This document shows, one piece after another, positions 15,490 through 24,014 of a stretch of 64,000 nucleotides of DNA. The notes under the pieces were generated by a model. The model saw only the letters and a program-made list of their open reading frames with translations, was not told the origin of the DNA and searched no databases. Numbering within the stretch: position 1 is the stretch's first letter; every line of letters starts with the position of its first letter. The stretch comes from Melioribacteraceae bacterium (GTDB lineage: Bacteria > Bacteroidota > Ignavibacteria > Ignavibacteriales > Melioribacteraceae): contig JALVFE010000017.1 in the NCBI GenBank assembly GCA_027030245.1, forward strand, positions 1 to 64,000. Reading direction: 5' to 3'. The position numbers were made by a program, and so were the translations under genes.

Positions 15490-16224
15490 TTAATACTCTA
15501 TTTTGTAAAGAAATAAACCTTGAGCCGGAGCTGCTTGTCCGGCTAATTCTCTGTTTTTGTTTTCCAACAATTCTTTCAATTTTCCGGCGGCATCAGGCTC
15601 GGATGAAAATTCAAGCAATGTTCCCACGACTGTTCTTACCATACCGCGCAGAAATCTATTAGCCGTAATTCTGAAAATAACGAAATTTTTATTTCCGCTC
15701 CATCTTATTTGATATACGTTGCAAATTCTATTCGGCGTTTCGATTTTTTTTCTGGTGAACGAAGTAAAATCGTGTTCCCCGCTTAACGTTTGTGAAATTT
15801 CGTTAAGCTTCGTTATATCCAAATCATTAAACGTTGTGTTATACCAAGAATATTTCGCATAGAACGGTGATTTAAATTTTGCCAACAGATAAAAATAAGT
15901 TCTTTTCTTCGCATAAAATCTTGCGTGAAAATTCCAATGAGCTTTTTCCAATTTGGTAACGGAAATATCCGCGGGCAAAACCGCGTTTAAGGAATGCTGA
16001 AATTTATACACATCCAACTCAATCGGGATTCTGAAATTGGCTACTTGTCCCAAAGCATGCACGCCGGCATCGGTTCTGCCCGAACCCACGACGTTAACAT
16101 CTTCGTTTGTTATTTGCCGTATTGCTTCGGTAATTTTATCTTGTACGGTATTACCGTCCGGCTGCGATTGCCAACCGTTGTACTTGGTTCCGTCGTATTG
16201 TATTGTAAGTTTATAATTATACAT
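15490..16224 (-). CDS. truA: tRNA pseudouridine(38-40) synthase
   Basis: 244 aa, standard length. Converts uridines 38-40 in the anticodon stem of many tRNAs to pseudouridine. The catalytic Asp lies in GSGRTDAGVHALGQ near residue 53; the N-terminal strand YKLTIQYDGTKYNGWQSQ and the C-terminal FLRGMVRTVVGTLLE are family hallmarks. First gene of a minus-strand run with the DUF2231, barrel, crotonase and unknown genes. Confidence 0.96.
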   Translation of the reverse strand: MYNYKLTIQYDGTKYNGWQSQPDGNTVQDKITEAIRQITNEDVNVVGSGRTDAGVHALGQVANFRIPIELDVYKFQHSLNAVLPADISVTKLEKAHWNFHARFYAKKRTYFYLLAKFKSPFYAKYSWYNTTFNDLDITKLNEISQTLSGEHDFTSFTRKKIETPNRICNVYQIRWSGNKNFVIFRITANRFLRGMVRTVVGTLLEFSSEPDAAGKLKELLENKNRELAGQAAPAQGLFLYKIEY

Positions 16225-16310
16225 AGCAGATTTCCGGTTACGTAAATCTACAAAAAGGAATGAAAAGTTTAAGTTAAATTTGTGGAAATAGATTGGTTAT
16301 TAAGTGAATT

Positions 16311-16357
16311 ACTTTATTATTGCCGAAAATTAACATCCGGCAACTAAGTAATAAAGT
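16311..16357. repeat. Long imperfect stem-loop between truA and the DUF5683 gene
   Basis: ACTTTATTATTGCCG (16311-16325) pairs with CGGCAA (16338-16343) and, past a 5-nt bulge, TAATAAAGT (16349-16357). It lies about 45 bases past the end of the DUF5683 gene on the minus strand, but no T-tract follows on that strand, so it is not a standard terminator. It may protect the mRNA end or be a repeat unit. Confidence 0.45.
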
Positions 16358-16402
16358 TCCTCTTAAAATTAACTTGATATATTTTGGCTACCGTTTTCGA
16401 TT

Positions 16403-17128
16403 TTAAAATTTCGCAATGAAATTCACGTTAAAACTCGAAGGCAAGTTTGGATATCCTCCTACTCCGAACGAAACATTCCAACTTAAAGCTTCTTGATGTT
16501 TTTTATTGTAAGCCGAAACCAGTCTTACTGCATTGATTGCGCTGATAATTCTGTTCAAAACAAGAGCGCCTACGGCAAAGCGGATATTATTAAATGCATT
16601 TTCGCTCGAAAGCCAAATACTACGGAATTCTTTCCTTCTTGCATCGCTATCCCATTGCCAATAGTAGGTTTCCGGATTATATGTTTCATCGAACCGGCGG
16701 TTAAGTTCCTTTTCCGAATTAAATTGATTGATATCATCGTAATAACCGATATCGGCATAAAACTGATCGTCTTTGTTGGTTGGGTCAATTCCTGCGTAGG
16801 ATTGGGCAAACGCTATATAATTATCTTTTTGATAGTTTCCGTAAATATTAAATCCGGCAACGGTTCCCCACAAAACAGCATCGGCAATTGTAAAATATTT
16901 ACCTTTGTCGAAAGATTCCGCATACAATTCACCCATTCCGGGAAGTAACAAAGAATAAAGAATTGCAAGAATGGGCTTTTTCTTTTCGAATTTTACGCCG
17001 AGCAGTCCGTTGTTATCTTCTTTCAGTTCAATATTGATTTTACTTTTAAGTTTAAGCAGACTTTCTTTCGGCAATTGTGCAAAAACTAAAGATGAGAAAA
17101 TTAGTAAAAGGAAAAACGCTTTTTTCAT
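16403..17128 (-). CDS. DUF5683-type secreted/membrane protein
   Basis: 241 aa. The signal peptide MKKAFFLLLIFSSLVFA, then KKPILAILYSLLLPGMGELYAE followed by a hydrophobic helix with IADAVLWGTVAGFNIYG, is the DUF5683 signature seen across Bacteroidota and Ignavibacteria. The middle is polar and Tyr/Asp-rich, and a further hydrophobic segment sits near 190-210 (AVGALVLNRIISAINAV). Function unknown; probably envelope-associated. It starts 3 bases past the mtaB stop, so the two are likely one transcript. Confidence 0.75.
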   Translation of the reverse strand: MKKAFFLLLIFSSLVFAQLPKESLLKLKSKINIELKEDNNGLLGVKFEKKKPILAILYSLLLPGMGELYAESFDKGKYFTIADAVLWGTVAGFNIYGNYQKDNYIAFAQSYAGIDPTNKDDQFYADIGYYDDINQFNSEKELNRRFDETYNPETYYWQWDSDARRKEFRSIWLSSENAFNNIRFAVGALVLNRIISAINAVRLVSAYNKKHQEALSWNVSFGVGGYPNLPSSFNVNFIAKF

Positions 17129-17131
17129 TTT

Positions 17132-18460
17132 TTATCCGTTCGATATTTCGGTAACTAAATTACCGCCGGTTAATTCCACCAAGCAGCCGTTATTTGTTAT
17201 TTCCGTAATATTAACGGTTTTAAAATTATTAACCAAGTCAAAATTAAAGGGATATTTAACACGGATATAGTTTGAAGTAAATCCGTAAATATAACCTTCT
17301 TTTTCCGCCGCTTCGAACAATACTTCCAAATTTTTCCCAATCATTTTTCTATGAAATTCGTTTCTTTTTTTCTCACTTAGAATTCTAAGCATATTATTTC
17401 TTCTTTTGCGTTCATTAACAGGTACTTGGTTTTCCATTTTTATTGCTTCCGTGCCCGGTCTTTCGGAATAGGTAAAAACGTGCAAGTAAGAAACCGGTAA
17501 CGATTTGATAAACTCGTAAGTTTCAAGAAAGTCGCTTTCGGTTTCTCCCGGCGAACCGACAATAACATCCACGCCGATACCCAAGTCAGGTATTTTATCC
17601 ACCGCTTTGTAAATCAAATTTTCGTAATCGGCTGTTTTGTATCTTCTGTGCATCAACCGTAAAACCTTATCGCTCCCGCTTTGCAACGGAATATGGAAAT
17701 GATCGGCAATTTTATCTGTAGATGCGGCAAGCTCAAGAATTTCATCGGAAAGTAAATTCGGTTCTATTGAACTTATTCTGATTCTGAATTTTCCCTCAAT
17801 CTTAACAAACTCCTCCAGCAAATCGATTAACCTTGCGTCAATATTTTTTCCGTAATCGCCAACGTTTACACCGGTAAGAACAATTTCCTTGTAACCTTCA
17901 TCCAGCAAGGATTTGAAATTATCCACGGCGCTTTTCAAATCAACGCTTCTGCTTTTCCCGCGTGCCATCGGAATCGTACAAAACGAACATTTATAATCGC
18001 AACCGTCCTGAACTTTCAGAAAAGCCCTTGTACGCGAATCGGCATCGGTAGAATAGGCAGTGTGAAATTGGCTTAGTTTATCTGTCGGCGTAACGTGAAC
18101 GCAAGATGTATTTCCTTCCGAGAGCAGATGCAAATGATTCAGAATCTCGAATTTTTCGTTACTTCCGAGCACCAAATCAACGCCACCGATGGAAGCGATT
18201 TCTTCGGGTCGAAGTTGCGCGTAACATCCCGTTACCACTATTTTAGCGCCGGGATTGGTTTTAAGCGCACGACGGACGATTTGCCGGCATTCTTTTTCGG
18301 CATTTTCGGTTACGGTACATGTATTAATTACGTAAACATCCGCTTCTTTCCGGAAATCAACAATCTCGTAACCTTCAACGAGAAATTGCTTTCCTATCGA
18401 AGAAGTTTCCGCAAAATTCAGTTTACAACCGAGTGTATAAAACGCTACTTTATTTGACAT
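17132..18460 (-). CDS. mtaB: tRNA t6A37 methylthiotransferase MtaB
   Basis: 442 aa radical SAM methylthiotransferase that adds a methylthio group to t6A at position 37 of tRNAs reading ANN codons. N-terminal UPF0004 domain with cluster cysteines C12 (TLGCKLN), C48 (NTCTVT) and C79 (VTGCYAQ); radical SAM CxxxCxxC in GCDYKCSFCTIP; C-terminal TRAM-like end. CKLNFAET and KVQDGCDYKCSFC separate it from RimO and MiaB. It follows the rpsA terminator and precedes the DUF5683 gene by 3 bases. Confidence 0.93.
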   Translation of the reverse strand: MSNKVAFYTLGCKLNFAETSSIGKQFLVEGYEIVDFRKEADVYVINTCTVTENAEKECRQIVRRALKTNPGAKIVVTGCYAQLRPEEIASIGGVDLVLGSNEKFEILNHLHLLSEGNTSCVHVTPTDKLSQFHTAYSTDADSRTRAFLKVQDGCDYKCSFCTIPMARGKSRSVDLKSAVDNFKSLLDEGYKEIVLTGVNVGDYGKNIDARLIDLLEEFVKIEGKFRIRISSIEPNLLSDEILELAASTDKIADHFHIPLQSGSDKVLRLMHRRYKTADYENLIYKAVDKIPDLGIGVDVIVGSPGETESDFLETYEFIKSLPVSYLHVFTYSERPGTEAIKMENQVPVNERKRRNNMLRILSEKKRNEFHRKMIGKNLEVLFEAAEKEGYIYGFTSNYIRVKYPFNFDLVNNFKTVNITEITNNGCLVELTGGNLVTEISNG

Positions 18461-18483
18461 TTGCTCTAAGTGTTAATTTTAAT

Positions 18484-18522
18484 ATAAAAAAGGCTGCAAA
18501 AGAAAAGTTCCATTGCAGCCTT
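18484..18522 (-). terminator. Rho-independent terminator of rpsA
   Basis: Perfect 10-bp stem AAGGCTGCAA (18490-18499) / TTGCAGCCTT (18513-18522). On the minus strand it is followed by TTTTTTATA. It begins 20 bases past the rpsA stop. Confidence 0.93.
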
Positions 18523-18541
18523 AATTTACAAATAAATGAGA

Positions 18542-20560
18542 TTATTTACTTTCGTCTTCGCTTGCTTCTTCCGAATCCCCTTTTTCTTCGGATTCTGCGG
18601 AAGATTGTGCTTCCTCAGCTTTTCCGGATTCCGCTTCGGTTTTTTCAGCTTCAGGTTCTGCTTTTGCGGTTTCCTGTTCTGATTTTTCAGCTTCGGAAGT
18701 TTTTGCTTCAGATTCTGTTTTCTTTTCTTCTTTCGCTTCTTCCGATTTTTCGGCTTTTTCTTCGGCAGGTTTTTGCTCGTTATGCTCGTAAGCGTTAAAG
18801 ACCGAAGAATCGAAATTCTGGGTTTCAGCGTTTCTGATATCTTCCACTTTCACTTTATCCAACTTGTGCGTTTTCAGATATTCTTCTATTTCCTCATCGG
18901 ATTTTTCTTTAAGAGCGGCAAGCGAACTTAGCACAATTCTCTTTTTATCTTTATTGAATTCGATAACTATCAAATCCAATTCGGTACCGACGGGGAAATT
19001 GAACGAAAGGTTTTTAATTTTCGCCGTGGAAAGTTGAGTTGCCGGAACAAATCCGTCAACACCTTCCGGTAATTCGGCTATCACACCTTTTTCGATAATC
19101 CGAACAACTTTTCCGGTAACCCTTGTTCCAACCGCATAAAGACTTTCGAATTTATCCCAAGGATTTTCTTCCACTTGTTTATGACCGAGAGAAATTTTTC
19201 GTTGTTCGGCATCAATGCTCAGCACAACTACTTCGAGTTTTTCTCCTTTTTTAACGATTTCTCCGGGATGTCGAACTTTCTTCGTCCAAGACAAATCGGA
19301 AATATGAACCAAACCGTCTATTCCGGGTTCGAGTTCAACGAAGACTCCGAAATTAGTCAAGTTCCTAACGGTTCCAACATGTTTCGATCCGATAGGATAT
19401 TTTTTCATCAGCTCTTGCCAAGGATCCGGAGTAAGTTGTTTCATTCCCAACGAAATTTTCTTTTCGTTTTTATCCAGACTTAAAATCACCGCTTCGACAA
19501 CTTGTCCCATAGAAACGAATTGCGAAGGATGGCTGATGTGTTGAGTCCAGCTCATTTCCGAAATATGAATCAATCCCTCAATTCCTTTTTCGATTTCGAT
19601 AAATGCGCCGTAATCCGTTAGTGAAACAACACGACCGGAAACCTTATCGCCGATTTTATATTTCTCGTCGATATTTTCCCAAGGATGCGGAACCAACTGT
19701 TTCAGACTAAGCGAAATACGTTTTTTCTCTTTGTCGAAATCCGTAACGACGACTTTAATTTTTTCATCGAGTTTTACGATTTCGCTCGGATGGTTAATTC
19801 TTCCCCAACTTAAATCGGTAATATGAATCAAACCGTCCACTCCACCGAGATCTACGAACACACCGAAATCGGTAATGGCTTTAACTATACCTTCCAAAAT
19901 TTGACCTTTCTCGAGTTTTTCGAGAATTTCCCTTCTCTGATCGGAAATCGTTTCTTCGATAAGAGCTTTATGAGAAACAACAACGTTTTCGGTCGGTATA
20001 TTTATCTTAACGATTTTGAAATCCATTGTACGTCCAACAAACGCATCGAAATCCCTAACGGGACGAATATCGATTTGCGAGCCAGGTAAAAATGCTTCGA
20101 TTCCCATCAAATCGACTACCATTCCGCCTTTAATTCTTTTAAGAATTTTTCCGGTAAGAATAGTTTCGTTTTCGTAGGCTTTAATAATTTCAGCCCATAC
20201 CTTCAAGAAATCGGCACGCTTTTTACTTAAAACAAGATTTCCTTCGTCGTCTTCCACACTTTCGATAACAACATCGACTTTGGCGCCGATTGTTAAATCT
20301 TCGGTGGAATTAAAATCGGATTTGGGAATAGTGCCGTCGGACTTAAACCCTACATCGATTACAACATTATCTCCGGCAAATCCCACAATCGTACCGGTTA
20401 TAATTTCACCTTCGGTAAAGTCTTTAAAGGATTCGTCGTATAATTTTGCGAGTGTTTGTAATTCTTCTTCCGAATATTCTTCGGCATTCATGAATTTCAT
20501 ATTTTCCAGAGTCGTTTCCTTTTTTTCATCGAGAGCTTTTTCTTTTTCTGCTTCGCTCAT
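18542..20560 (-). CDS. rpsA: 30S ribosomal protein S1 with six S1 domains and a long acidic tail
   Basis: 672 aa. Six S1 RNA-binding domains at about 52-118, 136-205, 222-290, 307-376, 394-463 and 481-550. Repeats 3-5 are the most canonical (FGVFVDLGGVDGLIHITDLSW, GAFIEIEKGIEGLIHISEMSW, FGVFVELEPGIDGLVHISDLSW). The tail after residue 590 is almost entirely Glu, Lys, Ala and Ser. S1 unwinds and recruits mRNA to the 30S subunit, which matters in a phylum with weak Shine-Dalgarno sites. This gene itself has a full AGGAGG (20565-20570) 4 nt before the ATG, and a long hairpin in its leader. It follows cmk, as in many bacteria. Confidence 0.96.
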   Translation of the reverse strand: MSEAEKEKALDEKKETTLENMKFMNAEEYSEEELQTLAKLYDESFKDFTEGEIITGTIVGFAGDNVVIDVGFKSDGTIPKSDFNSTEDLTIGAKVDVVIESVEDDEGNLVLSKKRADFLKVWAEIIKAYENETILTGKILKRIKGGMVVDLMGIEAFLPGSQIDIRPVRDFDAFVGRTMDFKIVKINIPTENVVVSHKALIEETISDQRREILEKLEKGQILEGIVKAITDFGVFVDLGGVDGLIHITDLSWGRINHPSEIVKLDEKIKVVVTDFDKEKKRISLSLKQLVPHPWENIDEKYKIGDKVSGRVVSLTDYGAFIEIEKGIEGLIHISEMSWTQHISHPSQFVSMGQVVEAVILSLDKNEKKISLGMKQLTPDPWQELMKKYPIGSKHVGTVRNLTNFGVFVELEPGIDGLVHISDLSWTKKVRHPGEIVKKGEKLEVVVLSIDAEQRKISLGHKQVEENPWDKFESLYAVGTRVTGKVVRIIEKGVIAELPEGVDGFVPATQLSTAKIKNLSFNFPVGTELDLIVIEFNKDKKRIVLSSLAALKEKSDEEIEEYLKTHKLDKVKVEDIRNAETQNFDSSVFNAYEHNEQKPAEEKAEKSEEAKEEKKTESEAKTSEAEKSEQETAKAEPEAEKTEAESGKAEEAQSSAESEEKGDSEEASEDESK

Positions 20561-20583
20561 TTAACCTCCTAAAAAAATGGTTT

Positions 20584-20626
20584 ACTGTAATTCCAATTTC
20601 CGCCATCTAAAAATCGGTATTACAGT
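20584..20626 (-). promoter_or_regulatory. Leader hairpin of rpsA, possible S1 autoregulatory element
   Basis: On the minus strand, ACTGTAATACCGATTT can pair with AAATTGGAATTACAGT over 16 positions with one mismatch and one G-U pair, loop about 11 nt. It ends 24 bases before the rpsA ATG, followed by AAACCATTTTTTT and AGGAGG. Position just before the ribosome site suggests translational control. In other bacteria S1 is known to repress its own mRNA; that it does so here is inference. Confidence 0.5.
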
Positions 20627-20663
20627 TATGGTTTTAGTTTAACATAACGTTTAATGATGGCTT

Positions 20664-21353
20664 TTAATTTTGAATTTCTTTTTTAGCTTTTAATTCTTCT
20701 ACCTTTTTAATAATATTTTCAATTTCCTGATCAATTGTCAAATCCGTCGTATCCAGTTCGTAAGCATCTTCTGCTTTTGAAAGCGGGCTTACTTTTCTCT
20801 GACTGTCTATTCTGTCGCGTTTCTGTAAATTTTCTTTTACTTCCTCAAAACTTACATTGTTTCCCTTTGCTTGGTATTCAAGATGTCTGCGCGTTGCTCT
20901 TTCGTCAAGTTCGGCGGTTAAATAAATTTTCAAATCAGCGTTAGGAAAAACAACGGTTGTAGTATCCCTTCCTTCGGCAACCAGATTACCATTTTCACCC
21001 ATTTGGCGTTGAATTTTAACCAATTCCTCTCTTACTTCGGGGATACGACTAATTTCACTAACTTTTGAGTTAACTTCCGGGGTACGAATATGTTCGGTTA
21101 CTTCTTCCCCGTTTACAAAAACTCTGGTTTCGCCGTTTTCAAATTTCAATTCAATTTCTATATTCTTCACCAAATCAATAACGGCGTTTGTATCATCCAC
21201 AATATTATTGCGGAGAGCAAGATAAGTAATTGCGCGGTACATTGCACCGGTATCAACGTATGTAAAACCGAGTTTTTCTGCCAAATGCTTGGCTACGGAG
21301 CTTTTACCGGATGCTGCCGGCCCGTCTATTGCTATAATTATTTTTTTACACAT
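20664..21353 (-). CDS. cmk: Cytidylate kinase
   Basis: 229 aa, normal length. Phosphorylates CMP and dCMP with ATP. P-loop AIDGPAASGKSSVAKHL at 8-24, GFTYVDTGAMYRAIT, VAEGRDTTTVVFPNADLKIYL and RDRIDSQRKVSPLSKAEDAYELDTT are all characteristic of Cmk. The GRDTTT form (rather than GRDIGT) is a mild variation. Starts at ATG 21353; rpsA lies 103 bases downstream on the same strand, the classic cmk-rpsA pairing. Confidence 0.95.
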   Translation of the reverse strand: MCKKIIIAIDGPAASGKSSVAKHLAEKLGFTYVDTGAMYRAITYLALRNNIVDDTNAVIDLVKNIEIELKFENGETRVFVNGEEVTEHIRTPEVNSKVSEISRIPEVREELVKIQRQMGENGNLVAEGRDTTTVVFPNADLKIYLTAELDERATRRHLEYQAKGNNVSFEEVKENLQKRDRIDSQRKVSPLSKAEDAYELDTTDLTIDQEIENIIKKVEELKAKKEIQN

Positions 21354-21471
21354 AGACTTTAAAGTTAACTATTTCTTTTTTGAGTATCAATAAAAAATTG
21401 TCTAAATTTATTTGCTATCTATTTGTAAAATAATAACTTAGTTTTACTAAAACAAAATAAAGAATTTCAGA

Positions 21472-21723
21472 ATGAGTTTACTCAGTTGGATTTTAGTCGG
21501 TGCCATTTCGGGATGGTTGGCAAACATAATTACAAACAATAAAAAACGACCCGGATGTTTTTTTAACATTGTTTTGGGAATTATAGGTGCATTTGTTGGC
21601 GGTTTTCTAATGAAAGTGATGGGCGGACAGGGGGTTACCGGTTTTAATTTATGGAGCATAATCGTTGCAACTTTGGGCGCCGTTGTTTTGATTTGGGTTG
21701 TTCGCTCGATAAGAGCGGATTAA
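21472..21723 (+). CDS. GlsB/YeaQ/YmgE-family small membrane protein
   Basis: 83 aa with three hydrophobic segments: ILVGAISGWLANII, FFNIVLGIIGAFVGGFLM and LWSIIVATLGAVVLIWVV. The pattern and the GAxxGxxGGF motif match the transglycosylase-associated / YeaQ family, linked elsewhere to stress response. Divergent from cmk; its stop codon overlaps the stop of suhB on the other strand. Confidence 0.88.
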   Translation: MSLLSWILVGAISGWLANIITNNKKRPGCFFNIVLGIIGAFVGGFLMKVMGGQGVTGFNLWSIIVATLGAVVLIWVVRSIRAD

Positions 21724-22487
21724 TTTTCCAATAAAATTTTCATCATTTTATCGTGAATGTATCCGTTTGACGCTAAAAATTGTGGGGAAAATATTGAAAC
21801 TTGTTCACCTTTGAAATTTGTTACTTTTCCTCCGGCTTCTTCTATAATAAGTTTGCCTGCGCAAATATCCCACGGGTTTAACGATACTTCCCAAAATCCG
21901 TCGAATACACCTTCTGCTACGAAACAGCAATCGATTGCCGCGGAACCCAAACGCCTAACCGCACGGGACGATTTCAAAAATGCGACAAATTTTTCATAAA
22001 CATTATCAGGATTTTCCGCCACATTATACGGAAAACCTGTTACCAACAAACTTTTTCTTAAATCGTCATTTTTGCTTACGTTCAGTTTACGACCGTTCCC
22101 GAACGAACCGCTACCATTTTCCGCCGAATAGATAACGTTTCGCATAATATCGTAAACTACTCCAGCTATAATTTCATCCTTCTTCATAACTCCGATAGAT
22201 ACCGAAAAAATCGGTAGTCCGTGGGCAAAATTGGTAGTTCCGTCAATCGGATCGATAACCCATAAATAATCTGAATTTCCCTCTTTTCTGCTTCCCTCTT
22301 CCGCAAGTATGTTGTGAGAAGGAAATTCTTTTTTAATAAAACCGGTTATAATTTTTTCCGCTTTTTTATCCGTATCGGTTACAATATTGGAAAGATTCGT
22401 TTTGTATTCAACCAAATGATGTTTTCCGAAATCTTCTTTTATTACTTCCCCGACCTCCTTCGAAATCTCAATTATTTTATCCAGCAT
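21720..22487 (-). CDS. suhB: Inositol-1-monophosphatase family protein
   Basis: 255 aa, usual size. Hydrolyses myo-inositol phosphate or related sugar phosphates with Mg2+. Metal site: EEGSRKEG (Glu), WVIDPIDGTTNFAHG (DPIDGTTNF signature) and WEVSLNPWDICAG (C-terminal Asp). ATG at 22487, with GGTGG 5 nt upstream, is preferred over an in-frame GTG at 22526. It could also act as a nucleotide or histidinol phosphatase; the family is clear, the substrate is not. Confidence 0.9.
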   Translation of the reverse strand: MLDKIIEISKEVGEVIKEDFGKHHLVEYKTNLSNIVTDTDKKAEKIITGFIKKEFPSHNILAEEGSRKEGNSDYLWVIDPIDGTTNFAHGLPIFSVSIGVMKKDEIIAGVVYDIMRNVIYSAENGSGSFGNGRKLNVSKNDDLRKSLLVTGFPYNVAENPDNVYEKFVAFLKSSRAVRRLGSAAIDCCFVAEGVFDGFWEVSLNPWDICAGKLIIEEAGGKVTNFKGEQVSIFSPQFLASNGYIHDKMMKILLEN

Positions 22488-22705
22488 TTTTCCACCTGAT
22501 TTGTTTTTCAAAAATATTTCTTTCACAGAGAATAAACAACAATTATCTAATCGACTCCGATTTTACAACCGTTTTCTATCCGGATGTTTCCGAAAATCCG
22601 CCCGGTATTGTTTTACACCGGAATTAAAAATCAAAATCACCAACGAAATTTTATTATATTAAACCTTCAAAAAAGTCATTCTTTTCAATTAACAATCCTG
22701 TGAAA

Positions 22706-24001
22706 ATGAACAAAAGAAAAAACATAGAAATAATTACTTTAGGCTGCGCGAAAAATTTGGTTGACTCGGAAAGGCTAATTAAACAATTGGACGCCAACAA
22801 TTTCAACATTGTAACCGATTCCGAACAAGCGGATACAATCATAATAAACACTTGCGGTTTTATAAATCCTGCCAAAGAAGAATCAATTAATACAATTTTG
22901 AATGCAATCGAGTTGAAAAAAAACAAAAAAATCGAAAAAGTAATTGTTGCCGGTTGCCTTTCCGAACGATATAAAGAAGAACTTAAAAAAGAAATTCCCG
23001 AAGTCGATGCATTTCTCGGAACCGAAGATTACTCGGGAATATTAAAAGAATTAAACCTTAATCTTAAAAATGATTTGTTAGGCGAAAGGATAATTTCCAC
23101 GCCTTCGCATTATGCGTATTTAAAAATATCGGAAGGATGCGATAATCCTTGTTCTTTCTGCGCAATTCCCCTAATGCGGGGAAAACACAAATCTTTTCCG
23201 ATGGAAAAACTGATAAACGAATCGCGGTCATTGGTGGCTAACGGCGTTAAAGAGTTAATTATAATTGCTCAAGATACTACGGATTACGGAAAAGATATTT
23301 ACGGGAAAAGAAAGCTTGCCGGACTTTTAAGAAAATTAAGCGAGATTGAAAATTTGGAGTGGATACGTTTGTTATACGCTTATCCTTCGCATTTTCCGGA
23401 AGATGTGATGGATGAAATATCCCAAAACCCGAAAATTTGTAATTATATCGATTTGCCTTTGCAACACATATCGGATAATGTTTTGAAATCGATGCGCAGA
23501 GGTATCACCAAAAATTCGACATTAAAATTAATCGAAAAATTAAGGAATAAAATTCCGGATTTAACTTTACGAACAACATTTATCGTCGGATATCCGAATG
23601 AGGGAGAAAAAGAATTCAATGAGTTGTATAATTTTATAGAGGAAACGGAATTCGATCGAATCGGTGTTTTTAAGTATTCGCAAGAAGACGATACGCACAG
23701 TTACGATTTGGGCGATCCGGTTCCCGACGAAATAAAAGAAGAGCGGTTAGCTTCTTTAATGGAACTGCAGAAGGAAATTTCTCTGAAAAAAAACAGAGAA
23801 TTAATAGGAAAGGAGCTAAAAATTATCATTGACGAAGTTCGCGATAATTATTACATTGGAAGAAGCGAACGAGATACGCCCGAAGTAGACGGCGAAGTTT
23901 TAATCGATAAAAATAAATCAACTTTGCAAGAAGGTAAGTTTTACAAAGCTAAAATAATCGACGCCGGAGAATATGACCTTTACGCCGAAATACCTTCTTA
24001 G
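22706..24001 (+). CDS. rimO: Ribosomal protein S12 methylthiotransferase RimO
   Basis: 431 aa. Radical SAM methylthiotransferase that modifies an aspartate of ribosomal protein S12. UPF0004 cysteines at C14 (LGCAKN), NTCGFI and AGCLSERY; radical SAM GCDNPCSFCAIPLMRGKHKS; C-terminal TRAM domain ending AEIPS. The LGCAKNLVDSE start and RGKHKS favour RimO over MiaB/MtaB. An in-frame GTG lies two codons upstream; ATG 22706 is chosen. It heads a plus-strand run with the GWxTD gene 14 bases downstream. Confidence 0.94.
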   Translation: MNKRKNIEIITLGCAKNLVDSERLIKQLDANNFNIVTDSEQADTIIINTCGFINPAKEESINTILNAIELKKNKKIEKVIVAGCLSERYKEELKKEIPEVDAFLGTEDYSGILKELNLNLKNDLLGERIISTPSHYAYLKISEGCDNPCSFCAIPLMRGKHKSFPMEKLINESRSLVANGVKELIIIAQDTTDYGKDIYGKRKLAGLLRKLSEIENLEWIRLLYAYPSHFPEDVMDEISQNPKICNYIDLPLQHISDNVLKSMRRGITKNSTLKLIEKLRNKIPDLTLRTTFIVGYPNEGEKEFNELYNFIEETEFDRIGVFKYSQEDDTHSYDLGDPVPDEIKEERLASLMELQKEISLKKNRELIGKELKIIIDEVRDNYYIGRSERDTPEVDGEVLIDKNKSTLQEGKFYKAKIIDAGEYDLYAEIPS

Positions 24002-24014
24002 CGGGAGAAATAAA

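Noticed and set aside
18433-18798. 121-aa plus-strand ORF at the rpsA 3' end
   Set aside because: Leu/Arg/Phe-rich mirror of the acidic S1 tail; it also spans the rpsA terminator.
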